Positions 39,074 through 48,808 of a stretch of DNA of 64,000 nt are shown one piece after another. Source of the stretch: Caenispirillum bisanense (GTDB lineage Bacteria > Pseudomonadota > Alphaproteobacteria > Rhodospirillales > UBA2165). The DNA is taken from the NCBI GenBank assembly GCA_945877815.1, contig CAMDWJ010000006.1, positions 54,551 to 118,550 of the forward strand, written 5' to 3'. The notes beneath the pieces are model-generated. The model had not been told where the DNA came from and made no database searches. It saw nothing but the letters and a program-made list of their open reading frames with translations. The position numbers and the translations under genes were made by a program. How positions within the stretch are numbered: the stretch's first letter is position 1; the number at the start of each line of letters is the position of its first letter.

Positions 39074-39501
39074 TCGGCAGCTTGCGTAGCAGAAGCCGCA
39101 GTCTCCGCAGCACGACGCTTTTTGATGATGGAATCGATGCGCCGCAAGGCGTCGTATTCCAGATCGCGGCTATTGCCGAGCCACATACGGTTTTGCACAT
39201 GATCTTCGTAGCCGTCGCCGCTGTTCGGATGGACCAGCACGTCCAGATCCTTGCGATTCATGGCGAGCCAGGGAATCAGATCGGCAAACAGGTTCGGCGT
39301 GAAGGCCACCTGATAGTGCGAGACCGGATGCGGCCCCTGCGGCGCCTTGTCGCGCCAGCGGCCGATTTCGGCGGTCGGGAACAGGCGTGCGATCTCGCGG
39401 CGCAGATGCCCGGCCCACTGTTTATTGCCGCCGTTGTAATAGACATGGATATGGTAAGCCTTGATCATCGAGGCCGGCCGGAATTCCGGGCTGAATTTCA
39501 T
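39070..39501 (-). CDS. DOPA 4,5-dioxygenase family protein
   Basis: A 143-residue small protein. [20 protein letters not shown], the PVSHYQVAF segment and [13 protein letters not shown] carry the conserved histidines of the fungal/bacterial DOPA-dioxygenase fold (a ferredoxin-like extradiol cleavage family). The Ala-rich C-terminal tail is not conserved. Many bacterial members are uncharacterised, so DOPA itself need not be the substrate. GGAGG precedes the ATG, and an internal Met12 (MIKAYH) is an alternative start. The stop overlaps the pirin pseudogene start by four bases, and it lies 16 bp after pccB, so it belongs to that transcript. Confidence 0.88.
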   Translation of the reverse strand: MKFSPEFRPASMIKAYHIHVYYNGGNKQWAGHLRREIARLFPTAEIGRWRDKAPQGPHPVSHYQVAFTPNLFADLIPWLAMNRKDLDVLVHPNSGDGYEDHVQNRMWLGNSRDLEYDALRRIDSIIKKRRAAETAASATQAAE

Positions 39502-39517
39502 CGTGTCCTCCGTCTTC

Positions 39518-41053
39518 CTACAGCGGAATATTGCCGTGCTTTTTCGGCGGCGAATCCTGCTGCTTGTTCTTGAGCATCCGCAACGCCCGGATCACCCGCC
39601 AGCGCGTGCTCGACGGCGTGATCACATCGTCGATATAGCCGCGCGCGCCGACCCGGAACGGATTGGCGAACTGCTCGGTATATTCGAGCTCACGCTTGGC
39701 AATTTTTTCCTCATCATCGGCATCGCCGCGGAAAATGATCTCGACAGCACCCTTCGAGCCCATCACTGCGATCTCGGCCGACGGCCAGGCGTAGTTCACA
39801 TCGCCGCGCAGATGTTTCGATCCCATGACGATATAAGCACCGCCATAGGCCTTGCGCGTGATGACCGTAACCTTCGGTACGGTCGCTTCGGCGAAGGCGT
39901 AAAGCAGCTTCGCGCCATGGCGGATGAGCCCCGCATATTCCTGCTGTGTGCCCGGCAGGAAGCCCGGCACGTCGACCAGCATCAGGATCGGGATATTGAA
40001 GCAATCGCAAAAACGGATAAACCGCGCCGCCTTCACCGAGGCATCGATATCGAGACAGCCCGCCAATGCCAACGGCTGATTGGCGATAATACCGACGGTG
40101 GAGCCTTCCATACGCCCGAAGCCGGTCACAATATTACGCGCGAATTCGGGTTTGATCTCGAAGAACTCACCCTCGTCGACGATTTTGCGCACGATCCCCA
40201 TCACGTCGTAGGGTTCGTTCGGATTGACCGGAATGATGGTATCCAGCGAGGGCTCAACGCGGCCTACAGGATCGTCGGTCGTCAGCAATGGCGGCGCTTC
40301 ACGGTTGCTGAAGGGCAGATAATCCATGAAGCGACGGACTTGTTCGATCAAATCGACATCGTTGTCATAGGCGAGATCGGCAACGCCGGATTTGGTCGTA
40401 TGCGTAACCGCGCCGCCCAAATCCTCTTGGGTCACTTCCTCATGCGTGACCGTGCGCACCACATCGGGCCCGGTGACAAACATGTAGGAAGTATCGCGCA
40501 CCATGAAGACGAAATCGGTGATGGCGGGCGAATAGACCGCACCGCCAGCGCACGGCCCCATGATCATCGAAATCTGCGGCACGAAGCCCGAAGCGAGAAC
40601 GTTGCGGCTGAACACCTCGGCATAGCCGGCCAGCGACGAGACACCTTCCTGTATGCGGGCACCGCCGGAATCATTGATGCCGAGGATCGGCGCGCCCACC
40701 TTCATCGCCTGATCCATGATTTTGCAGATCTTCTCTGCATGGGTCTCGGAGAGTGATCCGCCAAAGACCGTGAAATCCTGACTGAAAACGAAAACAGTGC
40801 GGCCATTGATGGTGCCGTGGCCTGTGACCACGCCGTCGCCCGGGATCGAGGTCTTCTCCATGCCGAAATCGGTCGAGCGATGCTCGACGAACATATCCCA
40901 TTCCTCGAAGGAACCGGGATCGAGCAGAAGTTCGATACGTTCGCGCGCGGTAAGCTTGCCGCGCGTATGCTGGGCATCGACGCGGCGCTTGCCGCCACCC
41001 GCGCGGGCGCGGGCGCGGCGTTCTTCTAATTGTCGGATGATCTCGTGAGCCAT
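39518..41053 (-). CDS. pccB: Propionyl-CoA carboxylase beta subunit (carboxyltransferase)
   Basis: A 511-residue carboxyltransferase of the crotonase-like PccB family. It starts with [46 protein letters not shown] and [18 protein letters not shown] line the N-half acyl-CoA site. [51 protein letters not shown] forms the biotin site of the C-half. The protein ends with the KHGNIPL tail typical of PccB. It transfers CO2 from biotin to propionyl-CoA, making methylmalonyl-CoA. The biotin-bearing alpha chain is 16 kb away at 20997-23021. Confidence 0.96.
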   Translation of the reverse strand: MAHEIIRQLEERRARARAGGGKRRVDAQHTRGKLTARERIELLLDPGSFEEWDMFVEHRSTDFGMEKTSIPGDGVVTGHGTINGRTVFVFSQDFTVFGGSLSETHAEKICKIMDQAMKVGAPILGINDSGGARIQEGVSSLAGYAEVFSRNVLASGFVPQISMIMGPCAGGAVYSPAITDFVFMVRDTSYMFVTGPDVVRTVTHEEVTQEDLGGAVTHTTKSGVADLAYDNDVDLIEQVRRFMDYLPFSNREAPPLLTTDDPVGRVEPSLDTIIPVNPNEPYDVMGIVRKIVDEGEFFEIKPEFARNIVTGFGRMEGSTVGIIANQPLALAGCLDIDASVKAARFIRFCDCFNIPILMLVDVPGFLPGTQQEYAGLIRHGAKLLYAFAEATVPKVTVITRKAYGGAYIVMGSKHLRGDVNYAWPSAEIAVMGSKGAVEIIFRGDADDEEKIAKRELEYTEQFANPFRVGARGYIDDVITPSSTRWRVIRALRMLKNKQQDSPPKKHGNIPL

Positions 41054-41057
41054 GGTT

Positions 41058-41768
41058 TCAATCTATCAGTTTCAGAAAACGCGCGGTATCGGCGATATCG
41101 GCCAGGGTGCGGGCACGATTGGCGCGCGCCTCCTCATCCTCGCCCCATCGTCCCGCCTGGAATATCTCATCGAGCAGGGCCAGCTGACCGGCCTCGTCGG
41201 CATCGATGCGGCCTCGAGCCAAAGCAAGCGCCAGAACCAGCGACCCCATCGCGCCGGCGAGCGCGGACACGCCGGTGAGGGTCAGGGCCTCGAGACCGGC
41301 GATCACGCCGCACAATGTCGATAGCGCGGATGCCGGTTGGCTGATCGGAATCAACCCTGCCGTCACTCGCAATTCAGCTCCATATTCATCGCGTGCCCAA
41401 TCGAGCAGCGGCTGCCAGCGCGCCTGCTGAAGTTCCGCAAGGTCCGATTGCCGGTCGGCGCGGTAACACAAAAGATCGGTCTCGGCGAATTTCAGGCTGG
41501 CCGCGATAACTTCGTCACGACGCGGCCCAACCCTGTCGATCCCCGTGGCCAGCAGACGAAATACCGGCATCGTCTCGGGCCGAATTTTATCGACTTGCCC
41601 GTCCCACTCAGCCGCGACGGCATCAGCGAGCTTGCGCGATGCAATCGTCAGGGGACTGCGAGCGGGAGTTTTTAAGGCGCGGCCATCCAATGCCACCTGC
41701 CAACCGCCATCGACCTGATCAACGGTAACGGACTTGTAGAAGCGTTTGGCGGGAACGACCGAGTTCAC
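41058..41768 (-). CDS. ATP12-family F1-ATPase assembly chaperone
   Basis: A 236-residue protein with the ATP12 pattern: [33 protein letters not shown], then [30 protein letters not shown], and [34 protein letters not shown]. In mitochondria ATP12 holds the F1 alpha subunit before assembly, and the family is found in alphaproteobacteria and their mitochondrial descendants. The likely client, AtpA, is encoded about 28 kb away. The start overlaps the asmA-like stop by ATGA, and pccB begins four bases after its stop. Confidence 0.92.
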   Translation of the reverse strand: MNSVVPAKRFYKSVTVDQVDGGWQVALDGRALKTPARSPLTIASRKLADAVAAEWDGQVDKIRPETMPVFRLLATGIDRVGPRRDEVIAASLKFAETDLLCYRADRQSDLAELQQARWQPLLDWARDEYGAELRVTAGLIPISQPASALSTLCGVIAGLEALTLTGVSALAGAMGSLVLALALARGRIDADEAGQLALLDEIFQAGRWGEDEEARANRARTLADIADTARFLKLID

Positions 41769-43990
41769 TTCTTGCCACCGAACAGGCCGCGCAGGGACTC
41801 CAGCTGATTATTGGACGGTGCCGGCTGAGCGGCAGGAGCCGATTTCGTCTCGCCTTTAGCCTGGCCTTTTGTAGCCGACGCGGCCGATTGCGGTACCTTG
41901 AGCGCGGAGAGGCATGGATTTTGTTCGCCCGATCCTTGTCGTGTCAGGGCAGCCACAATACCAAATGGCGTCAAGCCCGTAACCGCCATGCCGGCGATAC
42001 CTTTGAGCACGGATGCCGTCGTGGGTGCGACGCGCGGAGAGGAAAATGTTCCGGTCACCTGAAGGGGCACCGCAAGGCTGATCAGACTGCTGTCCTTCGG
42101 CTGCGGCTCCAAGCCCAGCTCCAGTCGCTCAGCGCCGAGATCTATCATGCCGCCGCCGGCGATTGTCATCTTCTCGGTATCAAACAAAAGGGCTTTAGAA
42201 GTCGCAATTCCCTGCTTCAACTCGAACCGGCTTACGAAGCAATTAATCTTGGCATCGCCACCTCTGTTCAACTTTGCGAGATCGGCCGCCAGTATCTCTA
42301 CATAACCGTTGGCGATGCGTCCCTCTTCCATTACCACTTCGGTGTCGCCGTTGAGGCTGGCCATGAGCGCGCGCACGGAAGCTCCCGTGCCTTTTGTATT
42401 GATCTTAGCGCTGGCCTTACCGGTCAGCACATCGGTGATATCGCGCTCCTTGAGCAGCTTACCGAGATTCAATTTGTCGACCATCACGTTGTTCTCGATC
42501 GTCGGCGTGGCACCGGAGGCATCGACCGTGATCTTGCCCGAAACTTTCCCCTCGGAAACCATCGCCGCGAACGGATCCAATATCAATTTTCCGTTGGACA
42601 GGTTCGCCGTCACCTCGATGGCATCGATTGTGGTGCCCTTGGCGACAAAACGATCCCCTTTGAAGGTTACCGTGGCATTGACCGCCTTCAGCCCGTCCAG
42701 AGGCAGGGGATCGGCGGGAAACACGCGCCCGTCATTGGCATCTTTCGACACGGCTTTGGGCGCAGTCGCAGGCGCCGATGCGGGCGCGGAACTCGCCGGC
42801 GACGAAGGAGTCTCCGCCTTTGCCCCCTTCATCAGTTTCTCGATATCGGCGAGATCGAGCTTATGCGACGTCAGGGTCGCCTTGATCTCGGGGACCTTGC
42901 CGCCCAGGATCGCGCTCAGCGATCCGGCTAGGTCCGAGCCATAGATTTCTGCCATGAACTTGTCGATGCTATAGGTGTTGTTCGCACCCTTGCCGGTGCC
43001 GGTGAGCTTGAAGGCGTCGGTCGAGCCCAGGGCGAAAAGCAAATTTTCAATGGCGGGAGCGCTGGCCGAGCCGGTAGCCTTGCCTGCGATGTCGAAGGAG
43101 CCGATGGAGGGAATGGCGATGTCCTTCAGCCCCGGCGCCAACGCCTTGGCGGCATCCAGTGTCGCGCTCATATCCTTCCCGACCAGGGAGAAATCGAGAC
43201 CGAGGCGCGGCGCGCTCATGGGCTTTGCGACAATACCTTTGATTTTCACGGTTGCGGCCAAAGCGGCCGCCTCAAGATCGATCCCGAAATCGTTCACATC
43301 GGCCATCATACGATCAACGGAATCGACGTTTCCCTGGAGCTGAAACGGCGTGCCATTATAGCCGCCGGCAATTTCAATTTTCAGTTTGTTACCGGTCGCG
43401 ACATCGCCGACGCGAACCTTATCCAGGATAAGAGTCAAATCTTCCTTCGATTTCATATCGTTGAAGCGGAAGCGAGCCTTATCGATAGCAAGGGAAATGA
43501 TGGTCGGGATCGTGGGCGAACCGCTTTCGGCCTCGCTCGTGGATCTCGAAAGCCCGGCCGGCCCGCCTGGCGCGACGGAAGACACCGCGCTGGCACTTGA
43601 AAAATCCCAGTTTGGCCGACCGTCGGTGGAAATCTCCAATAGGATATCGGGCTCCACCAGAACGACCCGGCTGATGCGGATATTGCCCGACAGAAGCGGG
43701 ATGATTTCGAGCGCCACTTCCAGCTTCTTGATCGAGGCCATATCGGGGCGCGACCCCCAGGCCGCATTCGAGAAAGAGACGTCATTGGCGACGATCGTTG
43801 GGACCAGGGAAATGCCAACCCGCAAATCGCCTTTGATGATCAAGTCGCGCCCGGTCGCGGCCTTGGCTTCGGCGCTCAAGCGTTCGCGATATTCGTTGGG
43901 ATCAATCGACAAGACGACGGCGGCGCCCGCGACGACGACCGCAACCACGAGAACGAATAGGCCGCCGAAAACGCGCAACAGAATTTTCAC
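41765..43990 (-). CDS. AsmA-family protein
   Basis: A 741-residue protein with one N-terminal membrane helix (about 7-31, LFVLVVAVVVAGAAVVLSID). A long repetitive beta-rich domain follows, opening with DPNEYRERLSAEAKAATGRDLIIKGDLRV and ISLVPTIVANDVSFSNAAWGSRPDMASIKKLEVALEIIPLLSGNIRISRV. The C-terminal AsmA_2-type part contains LMASLNGDTEVVMEEGRIANGYV and GGMIDLGAERLELGLEP. Such bridge-like proteins span the periplasm and are linked to phospholipid transport to the outer membrane. An Ala/Pro/Ser-rich linker (about 385-415) splits the protein. It is translationally coupled by ATGA on both sides. Confidence 0.9.
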   Translation of the reverse strand: MKILLRVFGGLFVLVVAVVVAGAAVVLSIDPNEYRERLSAEAKAATGRDLIIKGDLRVGISLVPTIVANDVSFSNAAWGSRPDMASIKKLEVALEIIPLLSGNIRISRVVLVEPDILLEISTDGRPNWDFSSASAVSSVAPGGPAGLSRSTSEAESGSPTIPTIISLAIDKARFRFNDMKSKEDLTLILDKVRVGDVATGNKLKIEIAGGYNGTPFQLQGNVDSVDRMMADVNDFGIDLEAAALAATVKIKGIVAKPMSAPRLGLDFSLVGKDMSATLDAAKALAPGLKDIAIPSIGSFDIAGKATGSASAPAIENLLFALGSTDAFKLTGTGKGANNTYSIDKFMAEIYGSDLAGSLSAILGGKVPEIKATLTSHKLDLADIEKLMKGAKAETPSSPASSAPASAPATAPKAVSKDANDGRVFPADPLPLDGLKAVNATVTFKGDRFVAKGTTIDAIEVTANLSNGKLILDPFAAMVSEGKVSGKITVDASGATPTIENNVMVDKLNLGKLLKERDITDVLTGKASAKINTKGTGASVRALMASLNGDTEVVMEEGRIANGYVEILAADLAKLNRGGDAKINCFVSRFELKQGIATSKALLFDTEKMTIAGGGMIDLGAERLELGLEPQPKDSSLISLAVPLQVTGTFSSPRVAPTTASVLKGIAGMAVTGLTPFGIVAALTRQGSGEQNPCLSALKVPQSAASATKGQAKGETKSAPAAQPAPSNNQLESLRGLFGGKK

Positions 43991-44691
43991 GAGAACCTCT
44001 CTCGAACTTCGTCCAGGGCCAAAATATCGCGAATCGCCGGTATCAGATCCGAGTAGCTATCCAGGATGCGGTGAGCCCCCGCCATGCGCAATGCTTCGGC
44101 ATCATGATAGCCCCAACTCACCCCAATGGCATAGGTTCCGGCCGCCCGCGCCATCTCGATATCGTAAGTGGTATCGCCGACCATCACCGTGGCATGCGCC
44201 TGTGCGCCCGTTTCACGCATCGCCCGCAGCAGCATATCCGGGCTCGGCTTGCCGGCCGCCAGATCCGAAGTTTGCAACGTCGTAAAATACCGCGCGATGT
44301 CGTGTGCTGCCAATGTATTGCGCAGGCCGTTCAGGGATTTTCCGGTCGCGATGCCGAGCACGCATCCCGCCTCGCTCAATCCCTCGATCGCGCTCTGTGC
44401 CCCCGGGAACATCGACTCGTCGAAGGTGCCTTCGGCACGGATACGCGACGAGACAAGACGATAAGTATCGGCCATGACCGTCGGATCGCCGGCTGTCGGC
44501 AAATCCAAAAGGCGCGCGATGGCCTCGTCGAGACTCAAACCAACGATGCGGCGCACCGCCTGAGCCTCGGGCGGCGCCAAACCGTGAGTGACAAAACATT
44601 CCTGCATGATCGCGCAGATAGCGGCTTGCGAATCGACAATGGTGCCGTCGCAATCCAACACCACGAGCGGGAAATCGGCGCGCGCGATCAT
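43987..44691 (-). CDS. HAD-superfamily hydrolase, phosphoglycolate phosphatase-like
   Basis: A 234-residue HAD-IA phosphatase. Motif I is VVLDCDGTIVDSQ, with the nucleophile aspartate and the acid/base aspartate two residues later. The cap domain includes VGLSLDEAIARLL, motif II is IATGKS, motif III is the Lys in LAAGKPSPDMLLRAM, and motif IV is VMVGDTTYDIEMARAAG. Phosphoglycolate is a common substrate of this subgroup, but other phosphoesters are possible. ATGA overlaps link it to the pseudouridine synthase upstream and the AsmA-like gene downstream. Confidence 0.9.
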   Translation of the reverse strand: MIARADFPLVVLDCDGTIVDSQAAICAIMQECFVTHGLAPPEAQAVRRIVGLSLDEAIARLLDLPTAGDPTVMADTYRLVSSRIRAEGTFDESMFPGAQSAIEGLSEAGCVLGIATGKSLNGLRNTLAAHDIARYFTTLQTSDLAAGKPSPDMLLRAMRETGAQAHATVMVGDTTYDIEMARAAGTYAIGVSWGYHDAEALRMAGAHRILDSYSDLIPAIRDILALDEVRERFS

Positions 44692-45674
44692 GAGGCCCGG
44701 AAAGGATCGGATTCGGCGCCCTGTTCGAAGCCGAAAAAGCGCCAGGCCATCGCCATGTGAGGAGGCAACGGTGCCGTCACCTCCAGCACGCCACCGCCCG
44801 GACGCGGCAGGCGGATGGCCCGTGCGTGAAGTTGAAGGCCCTTTGCGAGACCATCGCCACCGACCGAAAGCGCATCGCGCGAGCCATATTTGGTATCGCC
44901 CACAATCGGCGTACCAAGCGCGGCGGCATGGACGCGAAGCTGATGCGTGCGTCCGGTCAACGGTTCCATCACTAGCCAGGTGACCTTGCCGCCGGCGTAA
45001 TCTACCGTGCGATAAATCGTGATCGCGGTCTGGCCTTCGTCCTCATCCGCGACGACACGTTCGCCGCGCGGCCCGGCTTGTTTCTCGAGCGCCAGGTCGA
45101 TGACGCCATCGCGCGGACGCGGCGATCCCGCCACCAGCGCCCAGTAGACCTTGCGCGCCGTCTTGGCCTTGAAAGCCGCCGCCAGATCGGACGCGGCCCG
45201 AACCGTGCGCGCGATCAGGATAACGCCCGACGTATCGCGATCCAGGCGATGAACTAGCCGCGGCCGGTCGGGTGCATCGAAGCGCAAGACATCGAGCATC
45301 CCGTCAAGATGACGGTGCGTACCGGTGCCACCCTGAACCGCGAGGCCGGGCGCTTTGTTGAGCGCGATGACGTCATCGTCCATGTAAAGGATCGCTTCAT
45401 GCAGTGCGTCGATATCCGCATCGCTGACACGGGGAGACGCCGACTTGGTAACGGGGGCCGGCGCCTCAGTATCCAAAGGCGGAACCCGGATCGTTTGACC
45501 GGCCTCCAGACGGGTATTGGACTTGGCGCGGCCGCCATCGAGCCGGATTTGTCCGGTGCGAAGAAGCTTTTCGAGACGACCATGATTGAGTGCCGGGAAA
45601 TGCCGTTTGAACCAACGGTCTAAGCGGATACCGTCTTCGCTGTCGGCGACCGCGTGGGCTTGAACGTCGCTCAT
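44688..45674 (-). CDS. rluC: RluA/RluC-family pseudouridine synthase
   Basis: A 328-residue enzyme. An S4 RNA-binding domain (about 15-75, GIRLDRWFKRHFPALNHGRLEKLLRTGQIRLDG) is followed by the RluA catalytic domain with Asp145 in VHRLDRDTSG. The MEPLTGRTHQLRVHAAALGTPIVGDTKYG motif completes the active site. It isomerises uridines in 23S rRNA; the S4 domain and length fit RluC or RluD better than RluA, and RluC is the likelier of the two. It is coupled by ATGA to crcB upstream and the phosphatase gene downstream. Confidence 0.9.
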   Translation of the reverse strand: MSDVQAHAVADSEDGIRLDRWFKRHFPALNHGRLEKLLRTGQIRLDGGRAKSNTRLEAGQTIRVPPLDTEAPAPVTKSASPRVSDADIDALHEAILYMDDDVIALNKAPGLAVQGGTGTHRHLDGMLDVLRFDAPDRPRLVHRLDRDTSGVILIARTVRAASDLAAAFKAKTARKVYWALVAGSPRPRDGVIDLALEKQAGPRGERVVADEDEGQTAITIYRTVDYAGGKVTWLVMEPLTGRTHQLRVHAAALGTPIVGDTKYGSRDALSVGGDGLAKGLQLHARAIRLPRPGGGVLEVTAPLPPHMAMAWRFFGFEQGAESDPFRAS

Positions 45675-46051
45675 GCAAGAACCGTCCGAACTAACATCAT
45701 GGCGCCGAACAGCGCGCCGACCGACAGCACGACCGAGCCAATAATGTAGAGAGCCGCCAGCATATGGTCACCACGCTCCACCAACAGAACGACGTCCAGC
45801 GAGAAAGATGAAAATGTCGTGAAGCCACCAAGAATGCCGACGATCACAAAGGCGCGCCATTCGCCGCTCGGGGACCAGCGCAATGCCATCATCTCGACCA
45901 GTACGCCCAAGATCAATCCTCCCAGAATATTCACAACAAATATCCCCCAAGGAAATCCCGAGCCGAGCCAGTCTGTAATGCGTACCGCCATTAAATGACG
46001 CGCGACCGAACCAAGTGCTCCGCCCGCCGCAATGGCCAGAATCATTTTCAT
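45671..46051 (-). CDS. crcB: Fluoride channel CrcB/Fluc
   Basis: A 126-residue membrane protein with four hydrophobic helices. It carries GGALGSVARHLMAV at the N-terminus, the GTLxVNxxG-like WGIFVVNILGGLILG and the fluoride-pore signature GILGGFTTFSSFSLD. It forms a dimeric fluoride-exporting channel in the inner membrane. No fluoride riboswitch is possible immediately upstream, because the ATG overlaps the rarA stop as ATGA; expression is tied to the long operon. Confidence 0.95.
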   Translation of the reverse strand: MKMILAIAAGGALGSVARHLMAVRITDWLGSGFPWGIFVVNILGGLILGVLVEMMALRWSPSGEWRAFVIVGILGGFTTFSSFSLDVVLLVERGDHMLAALYIIGSVVLSVGALFGAMMLVRTVLA

Positions 46052-47352
46052 TCGTCACCTCGGTCGGTCTGGCGCTTGGCGCGCAGTTTATCCCAATAGT
46101 CGAGTCGCTTTGCGATTTCGCGCTCAAAGCCGCGTTCGCCCGGCCGATAAAATCGTTCCCGCCTCATCTCGTCGGGGAAATAATTCTGGCCAGAAAATCC
46201 ATCCTCGGCATCGTGATCGTATTCATATCCCGCGCCATAACCCAATTCTTTCATCATCTGCGTCGGCGCATTCAAGATATGTTTGGGCGGCATGAGCGAG
46301 CCTTCATTTTTGGCGGCGCGCATCGCAAAGCCCAGCGCCTTGTAGGCCGCATTCGATTTGGGCGCTGAGGCGAGATAGATCACGAGCTGCGCGACCATCA
46401 ATTCGCCCTCCGGCGACCCCAGCCGCTCGTAGGCCTGCCAGGTCGAGACCGCGTGCGTCAAAGCGTCCGGTTCGGCAAGCCCTACATCCTCCGAGGAGAA
46501 TCGCACTAGACGACGGCAAATATAATTCGGGTCTTCCCCACCGGTCAGCATCCGGGCCAACCAATAGAGTGCCGCGTCCGTATCCGATCCGCGCAAGGAT
46601 TTGTGCAACGCACTGATGAGATTATAGTGCCCCTCCTGCGATTTATCGTAGAGTGGAGCGCGACGTGCAACGATGTCAGCAAGTTCCGCCGTCTCGATGA
46701 TCTCGTTCCCGGCCAGCCCCAACACTTGTTCTGCCATATTGAGAATGGCACGGCCATCGCCGTCTGCCATGGCCCGCAACGCCGCGCGCGCATCGTTACT
46801 CAGCGGCAATTTTCGCCCCTCCGCCGTCTCAGCCCGCACGAGGAGTGCCTCCAGCGCTGCATCGTCCAGCCGGCGCAGCACGAGCACCTGGCATCGCGAC
46901 AACAACGCCCCATTCAATTCGAAGGACGGATTTTCGGTCGTGGCGCCGACCAATGTCACCGTTCCATCCTCCACATATGGCAAAAACGAATCCTGTTGAG
47001 AGCGATTGAAGCGATGGATCTCGTCGATAAACAGCAAGGTACCCTGCCCCGCTTCGCGCCGCTTACGCGCAGTATCGAATATCTTGCGCAGCTCGGCCAC
47101 GCCCGAGAAGACAGCTGAGAGCGGCTCGTAATGCAGCTTAGTGTGCTCGGCCAGCAATCGCGCGATCGTGGTCTTGCCGGTCCCCGGAGGCCCCCACAGG
47201 ACGATCGAAACCATCCGGCCCGCACCAAGTAGGCGCGCGAGCGGGCCTCCTTCGCCCAGAAGATGATCTTGGCCTACCACTTCGTTCAGGGATTGCGGAC
47301 GCAATCTGTCGGCCAAAGGGCGCGGTGCTTGTGTTTCGAACAAGCTCGCCAT
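46048..47352 (-). CDS. rarA: Replication-associated recombination protein RarA (MgsA)
   Basis: A 434-residue AAA+ ATPase. It opens with PRPLADRLRPQSLNEVVGQDHLLGEGGPL. Walker A is GPPGTGKT (54-61), Walker B is LLFIDEIHRFNRSQQD, sensor 1 is VTLVGATTENPSFELN, and the C-terminal MgsA tetramerisation part contains LISALHKSLRGSDTDAALYWLARMLTGGEDPNYI and the GYGAGYEYDHD tail. It acts at stalled replication forks with SSB. Its ATG shares one base with the degQ-like stop (TGATG), and its own stop overlaps crcB. Confidence 0.96.
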   Translation of the reverse strand: MASLFETQAPRPLADRLRPQSLNEVVGQDHLLGEGGPLARLLGAGRMVSIVLWGPPGTGKTTIARLLAEHTKLHYEPLSAVFSGVAELRKIFDTARKRREAGQGTLLFIDEIHRFNRSQQDSFLPYVEDGTVTLVGATTENPSFELNGALLSRCQVLVLRRLDDAALEALLVRAETAEGRKLPLSNDARAALRAMADGDGRAILNMAEQVLGLAGNEIIETAELADIVARRAPLYDKSQEGHYNLISALHKSLRGSDTDAALYWLARMLTGGEDPNYICRRLVRFSSEDVGLAEPDALTHAVSTWQAYERLGSPEGELMVAQLVIYLASAPKSNAAYKALGFAMRAAKNEGSLMPPKHILNAPTQMMKELGYGAGYEYDHDAEDGFSGQNYFPDEMRRERFYRPGERGFEREIAKRLDYWDKLRAKRQTDRGDE

Positions 47353-48731
47353 CAGCGGGCAATCTGAAAAGCGAGTTTTTGGCCGCCGCGCAAGATCGCA
47401 AAACGCCAGCGTTGCGGCGATTGCGCGACAACGCGCTGCAACTGCGCGACGTCGGTGATGGGCGTGCCATTGATCTCGCTCAGAATATCGCCGGGTCGGA
47501 ACCCGAAACGTTGAGCCGCGCTTCCCCGGCGCACCTCCATCGCAACGACACCGCGCGCCGACAGATCGATACCGATCTCGTCGGCGAGCGCCGGCGACAA
47601 ATTGCCGACTGTCGTACCCTGTAATGGATGGCCGCCGCTCAACTCGGTCGTTGCGCGAGGCGGGATCTCAGGTGGAACCTCCACCGAGAAATTGACGGTC
47701 TGAGCCTGTCCACGCCGCACCACTTCCATCAACAGGGTTTCGCCGATGCGATGGGTTGCGACTCGATATTTCAGCGCGTCGATATCGTTGACTTCACGTC
47801 CATTGACGGCGCGCACAACATCGCCCGGGCGCACGCCCGCGCGTTCGGCGGGGCCGGACGGATAAACCGCTTCGACCAGCACGCCGACCGGCAAACGAAG
47901 CCCCATTTGCTGGGCAATTTCGGGTGTCACCGGCTGGCCAGTGACGCCAAGCCAAGGCCGCGTCATCTTGCCCCCGCCGGCCAGGCTGGCCACGACGTTG
48001 GCGACCATGTTGGACGGGATGGCAAAGCCGATTCCGACCGAACCGCCGCTTTGCGAATAGATAGCCGTATTGATGCCCAGCAGCTTGCCGTCAAGTGAGA
48101 TCAATGCGCCGCCCGAATTACCGGGGTTGATGGCGGCATCGGTCTGAATGAAAAAATTGAGGTCGTTGATCCCCACCTGCGTGCGTGCGAGTGCTGACAC
48201 GATACCACTGGTCACCGTTTGGCCGACACCGAACGGATTGCCGATGGCGAGAACCAGATCACCCACTTCGATATCGTCGGAATCGCGATATTCCAGAAAC
48301 GGCAGAGATTCTCCTCGGGTCTCGATTTTGAGGACCGCGAGATCGGTTCCAGCATCGCTGCCCAGCACGGTCGCTGCGAATTCGCGTCGGTCGGCGAGCA
48401 CCACCGTGATTTCGTTCGCGCCTTCGATCACATGATGGTTAGTCACGACCGTGCCGTTCGCACGCACAATGACGCCCGAACCCAACGAAGATTCGCGACG
48501 CGCGAAGCGGCGAAAAAAAGGATCGTCGCGGAGAGAAAATTGCCGCGGAGCGACGGTCTTACGCGTGAAAACGTTGACCACTGCGGGCGCGGCCTTTTTC
48601 ACCAGCGGCGCGAACGAGAGTTGCACCTCGGTACGTGAGGTCGGCGTCACACGATCCTGCGCGGATGCGGCGACAATGCCCGACATCCACCAGGCGGCGA
48701 CGGCTATCAGCGGGACGGACAGGCGAACCAT
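47352..48731 (-). CDS. Do/DegQ-type periplasmic serine protease
   Basis: A 459-residue HtrA-family protease. A signal peptide covers about 1-24. The trypsin-like domain has His100 (VVTNHHV), Asp130 (GTDLAV) and Ser206 (NPGNSGGAL). PDZ1 (about 250-340) starts WLGVTGQPVTPEIAQQMGL and PDZ2 (about 365-455) carries VVAMEVRRGSAAQRFGFRPGDILSEING. It degrades or refolds damaged envelope proteins. It is the first gene of the long ATGA-linked operon and lies 28 bp after the ribosomal operon terminator hairpin. Whether it matches DegP, DegQ or DegS is not decided; two PDZ domains exclude DegS. Confidence 0.93.
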   Translation of the reverse strand: MVRLSVPLIAVAAWWMSGIVAASAQDRVTPTSRTEVQLSFAPLVKKAAPAVVNVFTRKTVAPRQFSLRDDPFFRRFARRESSLGSGVIVRANGTVVTNHHVIEGANEITVVLADRREFAATVLGSDAGTDLAVLKIETRGESLPFLEYRDSDDIEVGDLVLAIGNPFGVGQTVTSGIVSALARTQVGINDLNFFIQTDAAINPGNSGGALISLDGKLLGINTAIYSQSGGSVGIGFAIPSNMVANVVASLAGGGKMTRPWLGVTGQPVTPEIAQQMGLRLPVGVLVEAVYPSGPAERAGVRPGDVVRAVNGREVNDIDALKYRVATHRIGETLLMEVVRRGQAQTVNFSVEVPPEIPPRATTELSGGHPLQGTTVGNLSPALADEIGIDLSARGVVAMEVRRGSAAQRFGFRPGDILSEINGTPITDVAQLQRVVAQSPQRWRFAILRGGQKLAFQIAR

Positions 48732-48759
48732 GACTGGAAGTCTAACACCTGAAAACGAA

Positions 48760-48783
48760 GAAGGCAGCCGTTAGGCTGCCTTC
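48760..48783 (-). terminator. Intrinsic terminator of the ribosomal operon
   Basis: A ten-base stem GAAGGCAGCC / GGCTGCCTTC with a four-base loop lies 25 bp after the rplQ stop. On the minus strand it is followed by TTCGTTTT. It separates the ribosomal block from the degQ-like operon. Confidence 0.8.
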
Positions 48784-48808
48784 AAAACCATTCAAAACGA
48801 AGCGTTGA

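Noticed and set aside
46048..46060. Fluoride riboswitch for crcB
   Set aside because: The crcB start overlaps the rarA stop, so there is no untranslated leader to hold a riboswitch.
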